This document shows, piece by piece, positions 36,701 through 49,000 of a DNA stretch of 64,000 nucleotides. The notes under the pieces were generated by a model. That model saw only the letters and a list, made by a program, of their open reading frames with translations, was not told the origin of the DNA and did not search any database. The stretch lies in assembly GCA_002914805.1 (NCBI GenBank), contig JXTB01000286.1:65117-129116 (forward strand), given 5' to 3'. Origin of the DNA: Parasponia andersonii. Lineage: Eukaryota; Streptophyta; Magnoliopsida; Rosales; Cannabaceae. Each line of letters begins with the position of its first letter. The first letter of the stretch is position 1. Position numbers and translations under genes: made by a program.

Positions 36701-37339
36701 GTACTTGCATACATGAATGGATTCATATCCAAGACCGATATCATGTAACTTTGCCTTAGCCTCATAGTGCGATCTAAGTAAATTAGTCCCATCTGGAAAT
36801 ACTTCAAGCAATAATTTAAGTAACATATCAAATGATTTATTGCTCTACCAGTTGAGGACTTTCAAATGCATCAACTTAACTAAAAAGTTAAGTGATGAGA
36901 ACTTTGTGCACCCAGGATACAACTCTTTCTCCATCTCCTCAAATAACTTGCTAAACTTGTCTGAGTCTTGATTGCCATCTGTTGGGATGTCATCCAAGTT
37001 TGGATCAATTTCATGACTTGGTCCACTTACTCTAGCAATATCAGCCATGAGATCATGCATCTCATCCCCTTCGTCTTCGCTTTCCACAGTTACTGCTGGA
37101 AATGATTCTCCGTGATATGACTATATAGTATAGGACTGTTGGATGCCCTTCTCAACTATATGTTATTCCACTGTATCTGGGTCTTGGAACTTCCCATTCA
37201 AACATCTTCTACATGGATATCTCATTTTACCTTGGTCATTGACAAATACTTTTGATCTCTCAACAAAAGCCTTAGCACCACTTCTAAACTGAGTTGACAA
37301 TCGATTCTTTTTGCTCATCCAACTCTTGTCGATGTCCAT
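33784..37339 (-). pseudogene. TnpD-like CACTA transposase (Transposase_21), broken
   Basis: Main transposase gene of the element. It starts at 37339 (MDIDKSWMSKKNRLSTQF) with a transposase-associated domain ending YPCRRCLNGKFQDPDT. Next come VFPDGTNLLRSHYEAK and CKYDCTIFWKENSELNNCPVC (36632-36826), and the Transposase_21 core with LLVPSPTAPGKYMDIFLRSL and AYALMSGWSTKGYKACPTC (35991-36305). A DUF4218-like part (34874-35629; LPEEAIQGGPVHFQWMYSIER) and a DUF4216-like part (34210-34545) follow. The acidic C-terminus is at 33787-34014. In-frame stops (TAA near 37165, TAG near 37120, where the family has TIWSYHGES) and further frame breaks make it a pseudogene. Confidence 0.88.
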
Positions 37340-38599
37340 CTTATATTGTCCACATATAGCAAAAAATAATTATTGGTAAAGAGTTCATACAATGACATAT
37401 AGGCATATATATAGCTCATATGCAAGTGCTTCTATGTGCATGTGTCCTAAATCTACCTTATCACTCCACTACTAAAAAGTAAGGTCTTATCTCATTCAAG
37501 ATTACTTTATTATGTGGTCCATCATTTACTCAAACATTGTTCTGTTTACGCCAAAATTTTGGTAGCAATTCCCCATAGTTCTCCTAAGCGTACTATATAT
37601 ATGTACACACTTGGAGAACACAAGGAGATACAACCAGAACTCGACTAGAGAATAATATTTATAAGTAAACAATAACACATAACGTGTAATCCCAAATTGT
37701 CCAAATGGGATAATTTAGAAGTCGATATCGAGATGCAAAATCTTTCACCGACTCCTGAACGGGTCTAAGGTAATTTCTTTTGTGCATAAAATAAATCATG
37801 TATATATTAAAGATAGTTGATAAGCGCACATATTTGAAAAGAAATCATCAACCAACAGAATAACTGTAGATCGATTATTCTCTTCTATGGGTATTTTCGT
37901 AATTTCGGTACACAAGGAGATACCGGGTACTCTAGTGTTATTTTGGGAAATTTAGCATGTTTTATATTTTATAGGGGTATTTTATCATTTTAAGTGTCAT
38001 ATGATTATTTTTATTTAATACACAATTTTAATTTACTATTATTTTAATCTAATATTAAAAATTATTAAGTATATTATGAAATCTAAAATTTTTAAGGGAT
38101 AAAATTTTAAGTGCCAAAAAATAGGAGAGGACTTGTACTACTTTTAGGGGATCCTAACCACTAAGGATCCTCCAAAAGACGATACAAGTTTTTCTCTCTT
38201 TTTTTAGTGTTCAATATTTTATTACACATTTTAGTGCACTAAAATGATGAATACATGTTCCAAAAATTATATTTAACAAGCTGCACACATGACACTGAGT
38301 ACCAAGAGGTATGCACACTCAGCACTTAATACCAAGTGTGTGCATATATGTGCACACACAACACTTGGTTTCAAGTGTGTGCACATTTTCACAACAAAAT
38401 CACCTACATTATAATACAAAGTAGATATAAAACTAAAATATATAGATAACTATAAAAACTAGAAAAAAGAAAAACAGAGCCATATGACCAGAAAAGAGAA
38501 AAAAGAATTTGCAATAAATAAACAAAATTTACTTTGCTTGTAACCTGAATAATTTGACAATTTAACCCCTGGCTCTAAAACAAAATTAGATATAGCCTC

Positions 38600-39393
38600 T
38601 AACTACGAGATCACCTAAAACTACTGCTATTAATGTTTTCTCAGTTTAATATGCGTCAGCAAATCATAGACATTAACAAGATACTAAGTGAGGGTGAAGC
38701 TCAGGAAAAAAGGTTTGGTTTGAAAGAGCGCAAAGATAATAAAAAGACCCAATTTTCAAATGAAGTGAAGGAGGCTATCTCGTTCATAGTCCAAGGAGCT
38801 GGTGCTTTTGTTACGACTATGAACTCATGGGATCATGTGGCTAAATTTGAAATCATTAATATTTTGTTGGATACGAAATTTGAGCAGAATGTCACAGTCC
38901 TTCCCCTGTTATTGGATTCGAAATCTATAATGCTTCCATGGGATGTGTTCAATGATGAGAGGCTACGAAAACATTTTCACAAACGAATTTGGCTAAGCGA
39001 TTCTGAAAGTTCCCGGACTGCTAGACATGCTCTTAGTATTATAGCCAAATATGTCGCTAGTCTTGGAAGCAATGAAAGTTCTGATATGGATGAGTTAATA
39101 GAACTCCTTAGCTCTTCACTATCTGGAGTTCTTTACCTTATTGTATTTTGATAGGGACTGATGACGAAAGAAGTAAAATAATTGTAACTACGAATAAAGA
39201 AGATCTCATAATTAGCATCGCAAGAAATATCCAACGATTTCATTTAGGATGTTCAAGTGAAGATGAATTGTGGAGTATGTTTGCAAATGTAACAAAATCT
39301 CATAATTGGAAGGAACACTTGAGTCATAAAACTACTACTATTAACATTAGAGTTCTCACAGGCATTTTCACGAACATTTCAATTGCAAAATGA
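38600..39393 (+). pseudogene. Captured CC-NB-ARC (NB-LRR resistance gene) fragment
   Basis: The plus-strand frame at 38633-39151 reads like the linker and first half of an NB-ARC domain. DINKILSEGEAQEKRFGLKER is the end of an Rx-type coiled coil, followed by EIINILLDTKFEQNVTVLPL and VFNDERLRKHFHKRIWLSDSE (RNBS-A region). The P-loop (normally GGxGKTT) is eroded to DSKSIM. LLSSSLSGVLYLIVF corresponds to the kinase-2 region, then a stop. The +1 frame continues with GTDDERSKIIVTTNKEDLI (RNBS-B) and SSEDELWSMFANVTKSHN. No LRR is present. It lies inside the CACTA boundaries in the orientation opposite to the transposase genes. It cannot make a working receptor. Confidence 0.85.
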
Positions 39394-41062
39394 ATAACAA
39401 GTAAGCTCATTAGTATGAACCAAAGTAACAAAATCTCTGAGATATGGAAGCATAAACTACAAACTTCATTATGCATATATTTACGTAAACAGTATACGCA
39501 GTTATAGAATAAAAATATATTCTTAGTAAATTAGAGATAGATTAAGGTAGATCTCTACTATGCTAATTCGAAGTTAGCTTAATTTATGTCCTTAGTGTGA
39601 AATTAGTAAAACCACTTTACTTAAATGCCTTATAATTTGTTGCACAAATTAAAAAAGCTTGCAAAGATTTGGTATTGAATAATATATTGATTTAATAGAG
39701 GAGGAGTACAGGAACTCAAGAAGGTTTTTTTGTAGTGAATTGTTGATACAATATTAACTTTGTTGATACAATAGGCTAAAAGCACCCTTTGACCCTCATA
39801 TAACATCATAAATCAGGTTCTTAACTTAAAAACACTATTTCAAGCATCATTCTCACACTAGAAACTAGCTTTGTTTAGCAATGCATGCATAATCGGCTTA
39901 CTCCTACATAAGTATCACCCAATTTTGAGTTTCGTCACCAACATAGTGGATTAAAGTTGTCTAAGCTAAGCACTTCCACTTTGCTAGTTCTATATACGTT
40001 TATTTCCTATATTTTCTTAATGCATGCACTATCGTGGCTATATAAACAGTGACATTTTCTTAAGTTCCTCGTTAAATTACTGTTAAGCTCATATTTTCAC
40101 ATAAGCAGTGACTGGTTTTAGTACTTTACTTCATTTATAGTTTAGAATCATCAAAACATGGGTACGGCAGCAACTAAAACCTACTCCGATTCCTAGTTCT
40201 ATTCCACCCGATAGACTAGAAATAACTCTAAACACTTGTATATCATCCTACATCGTCTTTATCCTCTAATCACATCTTCTTATTATCAAACCAACAACTA
40301 GTATAAGATATTTTTTTATCTATATTATATGATCAACTCGTTTTCCATACATAGCTACTAATTGTCATTTGGCCTGCTCTTCGGACTAAATATCCCTTGA
40401 GCTAAGTTTTCTCCTCACTCTCTTATTTTATGTCTCATATCTATATTAAAAACTAATTGAAACTATAAAGTAATTCAGTGCCTTGTGCCTCATATATACA
40501 CTTCACAGATATTTTAGGTATTTGTGATTATTCGAACTTGAAGATGACTCAAATTTATTGAAAACTACTGACCAAAATACATATCAAAACTAAGGCCATG
40601 ACGCATATTCAAGATGATCAGTTCTCTAACATAAGATAAGTGCAAACAAATATGAGTTTTAAAGTGATGATTTTAAATAAAATTTAGCATGCAAAGAAAA
40701 AAAAAGGCAAAAATATGGACAACTATAGTGATGAATCTAAACTACCAAAACCAAAGTTTCTAACTTTGAACTTTTACAATTGCAAAAGACAATATCTAGA
40801 TAAAATTTCAGTAAATAAAGTGACTAGTGATATGCAAAAGTAATCTTCTGTGTAAAGATAATTTAACATGAAATAAACTAAATCGTGGCTAGAGCAAATA
40901 AAATTACTTAGTATCACAGAACCTAGTATCATAAACACGAACCTAAAATGGATGTAAACATGCAAAATAGGAAATCGACACAGGAAATAGAAATTGCATT
41001 CAGAACCACATATAAAATTAAAAAAAAAATAAGTACACAAAATCAATTTCAGAAGCACTTAC

Positions 41063-41345
41063 CTTTCAAACCACAAGATTACTGAGAAAAGGAGACCACG
41101 AGCCCAAAAGGCCAAGCAAAACAAACTGAGACCAAGCAAAAGAGAGAGGAACCGAGAGTAAAAGAGAGAGGGCGACGGAAGAGAGAAGGGCGGTAAGGAA
41201 GGAGTGACAGTGAGGGAAGAGTAGCGGAAGAGGGAGAAAGGGGCGGCGACAGAGAGAAAGAGAAAGAGAGAGGGAGGGGCTGTGAGCGATGAGAGAAAGG
41301 GGAAAACAGAGATTGCGGCTGAATTGAGACTAAGGAAAAGAGGGG
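41063..41345 (-). promoter_or_regulatory. Likely non-coding 5' leader exon of the CACTA transcript
   Basis: On the minus strand this is a CT-rich, GC-richer block (CTCTCTTTCTCTTTCTCTC) just inside the right subterminal repeats. It ends at a good donor, AAAG/GTAAGTGC, at 41063/41062. Its place upstream of the TnpD-like gene fits a 5' untranslated exon. The start point is a guess. Confidence 0.45.
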
Positions 41346-41841
41346 AATAGGGTTTTGTTATAAAAATTTGCCGACGGATTTTACATAGCCTGTCGGTGAA
41401 AGTCTGCTTTCTTGTAATGATTTACCGACGGGTGAATATTTTCCGTCGGTGAATGTTTTTTAAAAAATATAACTATATAAAAACGACCGTGTTTTAACTT
41501 TAAAGAAAGACACTTTCACCGACAGACAATACAAACCCGTTGGTAAATGTATTTTTATAAAATGACTTTTTTTGGGATAAAAAAATACTGGCGCCCAAAA
41601 ATTAATATTCGCGGGAAAAAACCGGGGTTTTTTTCCACTTACTTTTTACCGATGAAAAGTTAATCATACGTCGGTATATTAAATATATATTGATGAGTAG
41701 CTCGTCGGTATAAAGATCCCAAAAGTTGATTTTTTAGGCCATCATTTGGCGACGGGATTAGGTTAAATCGTCGGTAAATGTAACTTTCCCCGACAAACTA
41801 ACCTTAGTCCATCAAGAAAAGTTGATTTTCTTGTAGCGATT

Positions 41842-43239
41842 ACTCCTATTATTATTACCTAATAGGTGGATTTTAAATGGTATTGGATTTGGAATTTACC
41901 AAGATATTGATCATTTTAGCTTATGTAAATTTTCATTTGGATATGTCCTAGAAAAAAAAAAATCAAAACAAGAATGTATATCTAGTATCACGATCTGAGG
42001 CCGAATTCAGTGACAGAGTTGGTATTTAATAAATCAGAAATACTGAAGTTTAATTTTAAAAGGGCAGATTTATTGTCACATCCTTTCTATTTTTTTTTCA
42101 GCCATTTTCTAAACATACCCTCTCTTTAAATTTTACCACTAACAAATTTCTCACGTTATGAATTTTAGAAAATTCTACAATTAACTTTTTCTTTTCTTCG
42201 TGCAAAACATTTTTAAATATAGTAATTAAACAAACACACTCTGTAAATTTTTGAATTAGTTATGAACTTACAATGCTGGAAAAAGTTAATTAAGTCGTTT
42301 ATATATATAAACTTAGTTTTTGGCTGATGGATTACGACGTGCATTTTTCATCAGAAAGGAAATAGGAAAGGTTCGAGGGTTCTGGAAAATGAAGGAATAT
42401 GAGAGAGCAAACCACTAAGGGGAATCTAGAAGGTACTTTTATGCTCTATGATGTGCGATCTTTCACTTATTTTTTTTTTTCTCAGTTTAACGATTTTTTT
42501 TTCTCATTGTTTGCTTGATATGCAGATCTTTCATTGGAATAGCAACTAGTATTTTTGTTTTTTTTTTTTTGTTTTCCTTCAATAAAGATTAAAAATAAAC
42601 GATATTTTTGTGTTCTTGTTTTTTGATTTGAGAATTAATATTGATAAGAGTTATGAGGAGTTTATCAAGGTGTTAAGTTTGTCTAATCTTTTTTTTTTCC
42701 CTCCTTTTTCATTATGTGTGTGCATTAATCTAATTTTCATTGATGGTAATTTTGTAATAAAAATAAATTATTTTTTAAGGAGTGGGGATAACAAACTGAA
42801 GTGTGTCAATAGAGTTACCCTTTTAAATATAGTCCAAAAGTTTTAAAAATTTACAAATATCCATAATGGCTCTAGAAAATGTTTTAAGAAAGCTAACACT
42901 ACAAAAAAAAAAAAAAAAAATTCAAAAATTAAAAAAAAAAAAAAAAACAAAATACAAAAAAAAAAAAATCTGTCATATATATTATATCATTCAAATAACA
43001 AAATTAAAAAAATAGGATTATAGCGTAGAACTGTTCAAAAATTACTATATGAAAAAAGGGGTAAAAATATTCTAATCAAACTTACCCAATTTTGCCATAG
43101 TCCAAATGGTTATGGAGCTGCCACACCTGGCCAGAACAAAGAGCAATACTGCCAACTGCCATTGTCACAGGTTATGAATATCATCCTTTTAGTAAGTAAT
43201 CCCCTCGAAAAAAAAATATACAAAAAAAAAAAAAAAAAA
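41842..43239. other. AT-rich intergenic DNA right of the CACTA element
   Basis: Contains long poly-T and poly-A runs (42470-42500, 42900-42970). A 78-codon open frame at 42610-42846 has no recognisable domain. A short less AT-rich stretch (43090-43190) looks exon-like but could not be assigned. Confidence 0.5.
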
Positions 43240-43590
43240 AAAGAACTTACATTTAGTCATAACAAAAGTTGTGATGTCTAAAAACAAAAAATTTGTGTCT
43301 AAAGAATATTATCATTCTTATGTTGTGACTAAAAAATATGTGGCTAAAAATTTTAGTCATAAATATGACAATTATTGTGACTAAATATAATTTAAGTTAC
43401 AACAAATTTTATTACTATAAATAAAAGGTTATGACTAAAAATATATTACTGATAACTTTGGGACTAAATGTTATTTTATAATCACAAGAAATTTTTAACT
43501 GTGATTAAATGTCACTTTTAGTCAGAAAAAATTTTGTTGTGACTAAAAAATTTATTACTAATTTTTTTAGTGATAACTTTTATAGTTATG
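43240..43590. repeat. Cluster of TTGTGACTAAA repeats in both orientations
   Basis: About ten copies of a motif like TTGTGACTAAAA or its reverse complement TTTAGTCATAA are spaced 25-45 bases apart. The pattern resembles the subterminal repeat zone of a plant DNA transposon end. No transposase is nearby. Confidence 0.65.
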
Positions 43591-43942
43591 GATCACCTCT
43601 TAATACATGAACTAAAATAAAATAATTATCCAAAGTCATCCATCATACATCCATCGCTCGTTAGGAATGCAATCAAATGATACATGAATGACAAAAACTC
43701 AAATATGAACTATTTTCTATAAAATCATTAAATAACCATACAATAGTTTTTAATCAAATTATGTCTAGTTCTAAAAATTAAGTTTCTTAATGTGCTAAAT
43801 TTTCTAAAAATTTCGACAGCACAATAGTTATTTTTATCAAAATCCATAAAAAGTACAAAATAATATTATAGTACATTCACCAGTATGACGTGGCTCTCAA
43901 ACAGTTTAATATCAATTAAAGCTTTAAAAACGATTTATATGT

Positions 43943-44215
43943 ACCACTACAACTACCACAGTTTTGTCGGTAGATTAGCATAAGCTCGTCGGTGAAAGAT
44001 ATAATTCTTAACGGATTAAATGACGTCGTGCTGGTATAGGATTAGCCGAAAAAGACTGGGATTTAGGACTTTCCCCAAAGGACAATGCATCAGTATAAAA
44101 TTATTGCGTAAAATTTGGACACAAAAATAGCCTCTTTTGCCTACGCACTTCATTTCTATGTTGGTAACCAGCCTTTAGCAATGAGTTTTTGCCGATGCAA
44201 GTTGCCGATAGATTA
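43943..44215. mobile_element. CACTA-type end fragment
   Basis: Begins CACTACAACTACCACAG and then carries CGTCGGTGAAAG, TTGTCGGTAGATTAG and other short motifs like the subterminal repeats of the large CACTA element. It looks like one end of a related element. The opposite end was not located. Confidence 0.55.
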
Positions 44216-44480
44216 ATTTGAATTTGAAGGCCTGTTTCCTGCCTACCCAAGATTCAATACAGAGTGTCCATATATACCAACACTCCATGTATGCCTTACT
44301 CGCAGCTACATTCGGTGGGGCTAGGGCGATACACTTCATCTCCCAGATGGGATAAGACTCACCCAAAGGGTCCTCAACGAACAATGCTATTAGCGGAGTT
44401 GGAAGCTCCTCTGGTCACACTTAGGAAGAGATACTACTCTGATCACCCCCTTCCTCTCCTTTTTCATCCAAAAAAAAAAA
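44216..44480. other. Unassigned less AT-rich segment
   Basis: Open on the minus strand for 69 codons (44175-44384; ESYPIWEMKCIALAPP) and on the plus strand for 86 codons (44264-44524). Composition is unlike the flanks. It may be transposon interior or a captured exon. I do not recognise it. Confidence 0.35.
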
Positions 44481-45985
44481 TCAAAATATGTAAATTCATG
44501 ATAAAATCAATTCAAAGTCAATAATTTTTATTAAAATAAAAACCTATATATAGTTAAAATAGATTTACAAATTACGTGAGTATGATACAATTGAAAAAGT
44601 GTCGTGAGAGCAAGAAGAAGGAAAAAAAATTAATGCAATGACCAAAATAATATTGAAAGAAATAAAGAAAAATAAATAAATATCATTTTTACTTCTTTTT
44701 TTCTTTTATCTATCATGTTATTTTGATCAAAATTTTATATTTATCTTTTTGTGAGAAAAAATAAATGAAAAAACACGAAAAGGTGAACATGATAAAATTG
44801 GTGGGTCGTCATTCAAAAAAATATTAATGAACTTCAAAATTTTTTAACTAACTGATTATATATATATATATATATATATAGCTTAGGTTGTACGTTTGTT
44901 GTTAATTTCTATTACTAGTACAACAAAATAAGGAATGTATACAATAAAAAATATGATTTTTGAAATACGAGGAATTTACATAGAAAAAACACAATAATGA
45001 AAAAATTTTGTGATCTAAAAAGAAATTTGAATATGTAATAGCTTAGATTACACGTTCATTGTTAATTTCTATTATTAGTACAACAAAATAAGGCATATAC
45101 ACAGTAAAGAAAAAGTATTTTGGGAATATGATGAATTTGCATAAGGAAAAAAAAAAAACAATAGTAAAACAATTCTTTTGTGATATAAAAAAAGAAATGG
45201 GATGTGCATACTCCAATTTTTGATAGATTTAAAACTTCCCTTTAAAATAACCAAATGTGAAAATGTCGTAGGAAGAAGCAATATGCTTGGCAAGCCGATC
45301 CAATAATAGTGAATTGAAGCATACGTATCATGCGTGGTTGATGTCGTGCAAGCCATTTTTCAAAGAATGTAAGACTAACGGGAGTGTCGCTCGGATCTTG
45401 ACTATTGACTTAGTAAACCCCTTCTAAAATTCCATGGCCAGCTATGAAAATAAAAAAGTAAACCCTTCTAAATTCCAAAGTCATCATTATTGTTCAACGC
45501 GTAAGTAGTACACACTAGGCCTTGCTGGAACAAATGCACGACACTCATATCTGTGTAGATTGTCTAGTGCAAACATCGATCAAAAGCAGAAAATTTTGAA
45601 ATTTTTATTCCTAGTTCCCACTATCTGTTGTATATATTCCTTTTCTAGCTAATTGTTTCTTTTTTTCTTTTTTTTTTTTCATCGGATGAAGTATGTGTAT
45701 ATTTATAAATACATATATTTAAGAATACATACAATTAGTTTATATGCAACTAGTACCTAAAGTCAAGTCCTTTATTTCATATAAATCAAAAGAAGCGATT
45801 TTGTTGTATATTTTAAAGGTGTATATGTACATTACACGTACAATTGGACAAAACTAATCATGTGCTTCTAATGATATTATATTATAGAGAATGAGTCTCA
45901 AAGTTGGACAAGAATACCACTCTTGCTACATCTCCAAGTAGCTTCATTGCACTCACACTGCCATCTTTATCGTAGAAAACTTTAT
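44481..45985. other. AT-rich intergenic DNA upstream of the second PLAC8 gene
   Basis: Includes a (TA)n tract near 44856-44880. A direct repeat of about 130-160 bases begins AGCTTAGGTTGTACGTTTGT (44880) and recurs, diverged, at about 45041 (AGCTTAGATTACACGTTCAT). No gene is recognised; the right end is promoter sequence for the gene at 46093. Confidence 0.5.
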
Positions 45986-45988
45986 ATC

Positions 45989-45999
45989 TATATATAGAC
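45989..45999 (+). promoter_or_regulatory. Probable TATA box of the second PLAC8 gene
   Basis: CTATATATAGA lies about 100 bases before the ATG at 46093. Transcription starting ~30 bases downstream would give a leader of about 65-70 bases with a (CT)n tract at 46066-46088. It would also leave an in-frame ATG at 46018 at or before the start point. Confidence 0.6.
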
Positions 46000-46055
46000 A
46001 TACTATATGTAGTACGTTTGTCCATTAAACTAAGCCCCACGCCCCCCCTCTTCCT

Positions 46056-46088
<33 letters not shown>

Positions 46089-46092
46089 TGTA

Positions 46093-49000
46093 ATGGAGGA
46101 CCATTCTCTCAACGAAGTTGACCAAACCCATATCCATATTGAAGTAGAGACCAATGGAGGTATAGAAGTTGATTACTCTAATGCATCAAACTATGATCAA
46201 CAAAATTATCATGAGGATCATGATCAATATTCGCAACCACAGCCACCGAACACCGCCGAAAACGGTCCACCGGATCAACAACAACCAGCTCAGCCGCCGG
46301 AATATTACCCCCAACCTTCACCAGCGCCGCCGCAACCAGTTCAACCGCAAGCTAACTACCACCACACTCGACCAGCGGGGGCAGTTCATCAGTTCCCTCC
46401 TCCTCAAGGCCCACAGGTTAATTTCATGTTTCAAAATGAGCCCAACCAACCTAGGCCTTTCACACCCCAAAGCCCACAGCCTCAACATTTGCATGCCCAA
46501 ATGACCCAGCCCGTTCAGTTCTCACCAGCCCAATATCAGCACACCAACCCAATGTACACAAATGGGGCCCATCTGCCTCAAGGGTACCCACAAAGCCCAC
46601 AAATGAAATCTGTCCACCCACCTCCGGCCCAAATCAATATGGGCCCACCTGGCGGTGCCTCTCCACAACTAGCCTACCAAACTGCTCCACCGCCGGTGAA
46701 GTTCCCTCCGCAGAATGGCGGAGCCCCGGGTCCTGGAGCGGTGCCGGGAAGTTACCCGAACGGACTAAATGGGCCGGGGCAAGGGTTCCCGATGCAGAAT
46801 CAATTCCAGGTTCCGCCGGCTATGATGGTGCAACAAGTTGGCACTGGGGCTTGGAATACCGGGTTGTTTGATTGCATGGATGATCCAATGAATGGTAACA
46901 ATCTCAACTTCTCAAAAGAAAACAAAAAAAAAACAATTGTCATCAAATTACTGCCTATTTTTGTTAAGAGTAATGCTACGTGCAACAAATTGTCTACCAA
47001 AATTTTAACTACTAAATGTGACGGTTGACTTGTTAAATTATATTTGTTAAATTCAAAATTGCCATAACTAACTTAATTAACGTCGTTCACCACAACGTTT
47101 AGTATCCAAAATTTTGTAAATAATTAACCACCTTTGGAGTAGTGGTTTGTATTAACTTGCTTGAACCTTTAAAAAAAAAAAAGAATAAATGATCTCACTT
47201 TTCAGATAATATAAGAAAGACCAGATTAATATACAATATATATATATATATATATATGAATGTATATATGATGTGAATATTAATATATTACAACTTACAA
47301 GTAGTAATTGGTCATTGATTGTCTTGAAACATATCAGCTGTTGTAACTGCTTTCTGCCCATGCATTACGTTCGGCCAGGTCGCGGAGATTGTAGACAACG
47401 GCACCACCTGTAAGTGAAAACTAAACTGCCTAGCTAGAGAAAAATATAGTTTTCTTTGTTAAGTTACTTTAACTTGAGCTAATTAATTTTTATCTTTGGT
47501 TTTTGGTACTTATCTTTAGCTTTATTGAGTTTCTATTGTCAAAAATTACAAATCTACATTATCTGAGATTTACAAATGGTAAAAGGGATAATCCTTCTAG
47601 TATATTTACGATAGTTAGCACAATACTGAAAAAGAATTAAATGGCTAATAATAAAACAAACTTTTAAAAATTCGGAATATAAATACGTGTAAGCTATAAA
47701 TTTGTAAAATACGCTAATAAAAAGTGTAACTTTCTATAAAAAAAAAAATATTACATTTTCCACTACTTTAATGTGCTTGGTTAAAAAAAAATATAAATAT
47801 TACTTATTGATAATTGATTAAGTGTGTGATTATTCATTAGGACAAATGATAATTGAATTTGAATAAAATATAAAATTTTAAACAAGAAAATAAAATTGAT
47901 GAGGAGTATTTTATATTATTGAAAGATACATATAATTTTAAGGAAGTTTGACAAAAGTGCATAATTTGGCTATAAAATTGAAAAATACGTACATACCTAT
48001 ATAATACGAATATTATATGTAAAATTGCTGACTATGTTCGTAAACGGATAATTTTCTCCGAATTAGTAATAAAATAACATGTCAAAAGAGAGTACTCTCC
48101 TGTATCATTAACCTAAAATAATTATACGGAGGAATGTTATGCGGCACCCTTCAACATTTTCCAATTGTAATAAGTCTTAACTTTTACTATGTCATAAATA
48201 TTTAATTCCCCAATATTATAATATATATAATTATATATACATATATAATTATATTTAATTGGTGTTAAAAAAATTTGTTGCATAGTAAAAAAAAATTGAC
48301 ATCTCATATTCATCCTGTTGTTGTCAATAATATGTGCCTCTCTCTTGGACTTGCGTATTAGCGTGTGCGACCAGCGGACTGCTGTACGGATTGGTGGCGT
48401 TCTTGATCGGACTGCCGTTCATAATGTCTTGCACGTATCGTACGAAGCTGAGGAGTAGATTTGGTCTTGTGGAGACCCCTGCACCCGATTGGGTCACCCA
48501 TTTTCTCTGTGAATGTTGTGCCATTTGCCAAGAATATCGGGAGCTTCAAAGCAGAGGCCTCGACCCTTCTATAGGTAAACATGACTCACTACCTATGGGA
48601 ACTACATTTTTTATAATATGATTGATTAGTTTTCTATACTACCACATTAGTATACATGGAAATTAATCTTTTCAATTTTTTTTTTCGGGACTAGAACATG
48701 GGAATTAGTCTCGAGTAGTAGTAGCGAGTATTTGCCTTTTTTGATTTATTTATGTTAGACTATGATACAATTTTCAGAAAGTAACTACCAATTTTTGTTT
48801 CTTTATTTTTTTTTTAATCTATATATTATTTTTCTCAATTAAAATCTATAATGCAACGCCTTTTGTGATAAAAAGTAGAAAAAAATATTAAATAATATAT
48901 ATTTATTATTATTAATATTTTTTTTAATTACTCAAATCATTATAGCCGTTAAATAATGATCTAATAGTTTAAAGAAAATACTTGTAAATAGACACAAAAA

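Larger units (their letters stand above)
31475..41838 (-). mobile_element. Degenerate CACTA (En/Spm) transposon, ~10.4 kb
   Basis: The left end reads ACTACAAGAAAC and the right end, in reverse complement, CGCTACAAGAAAATC. Both match the CACTACAAGAAAA consensus with small losses. ATT flanks both sides (31472-31474 and 41839-41841) and fits the 3-bp target duplication if the first C of the left end was lost. Both subterminal regions (31530-31945 and 41365-41815) carry many copies of CGTCGGTGAAA-like motifs in both orientations, the transposase-binding repeats of this superfamily. Inside, on the minus strand, are broken TnpD-like and TnpA-like genes. Stop codons in both show the element is no longer autonomous. 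It also carries a plus-strand NB-ARC gene fragment. Confidence 0.93.

Noticed and set aside
38633..39393. Functional NB-LRR resistance gene
   Set aside because: P-loop lost, stop and frame change at kinase-2, no LRR, and it lies within a transposon.
44264..44524. 5S rRNA-like or TRIM retroelement segment
   Set aside because: Does not align with the plant 5S rRNA sequence, and no LTR pair or primer-binding site is visible.
46018..46092. Upstream in-frame ATG extending the second PLAC8 gene by 25 residues
   Set aside because: The extra residues translate a (CT)n leader (SLSLSLS) and lie at or before the likely transcription start set by the TATA box at 45989.
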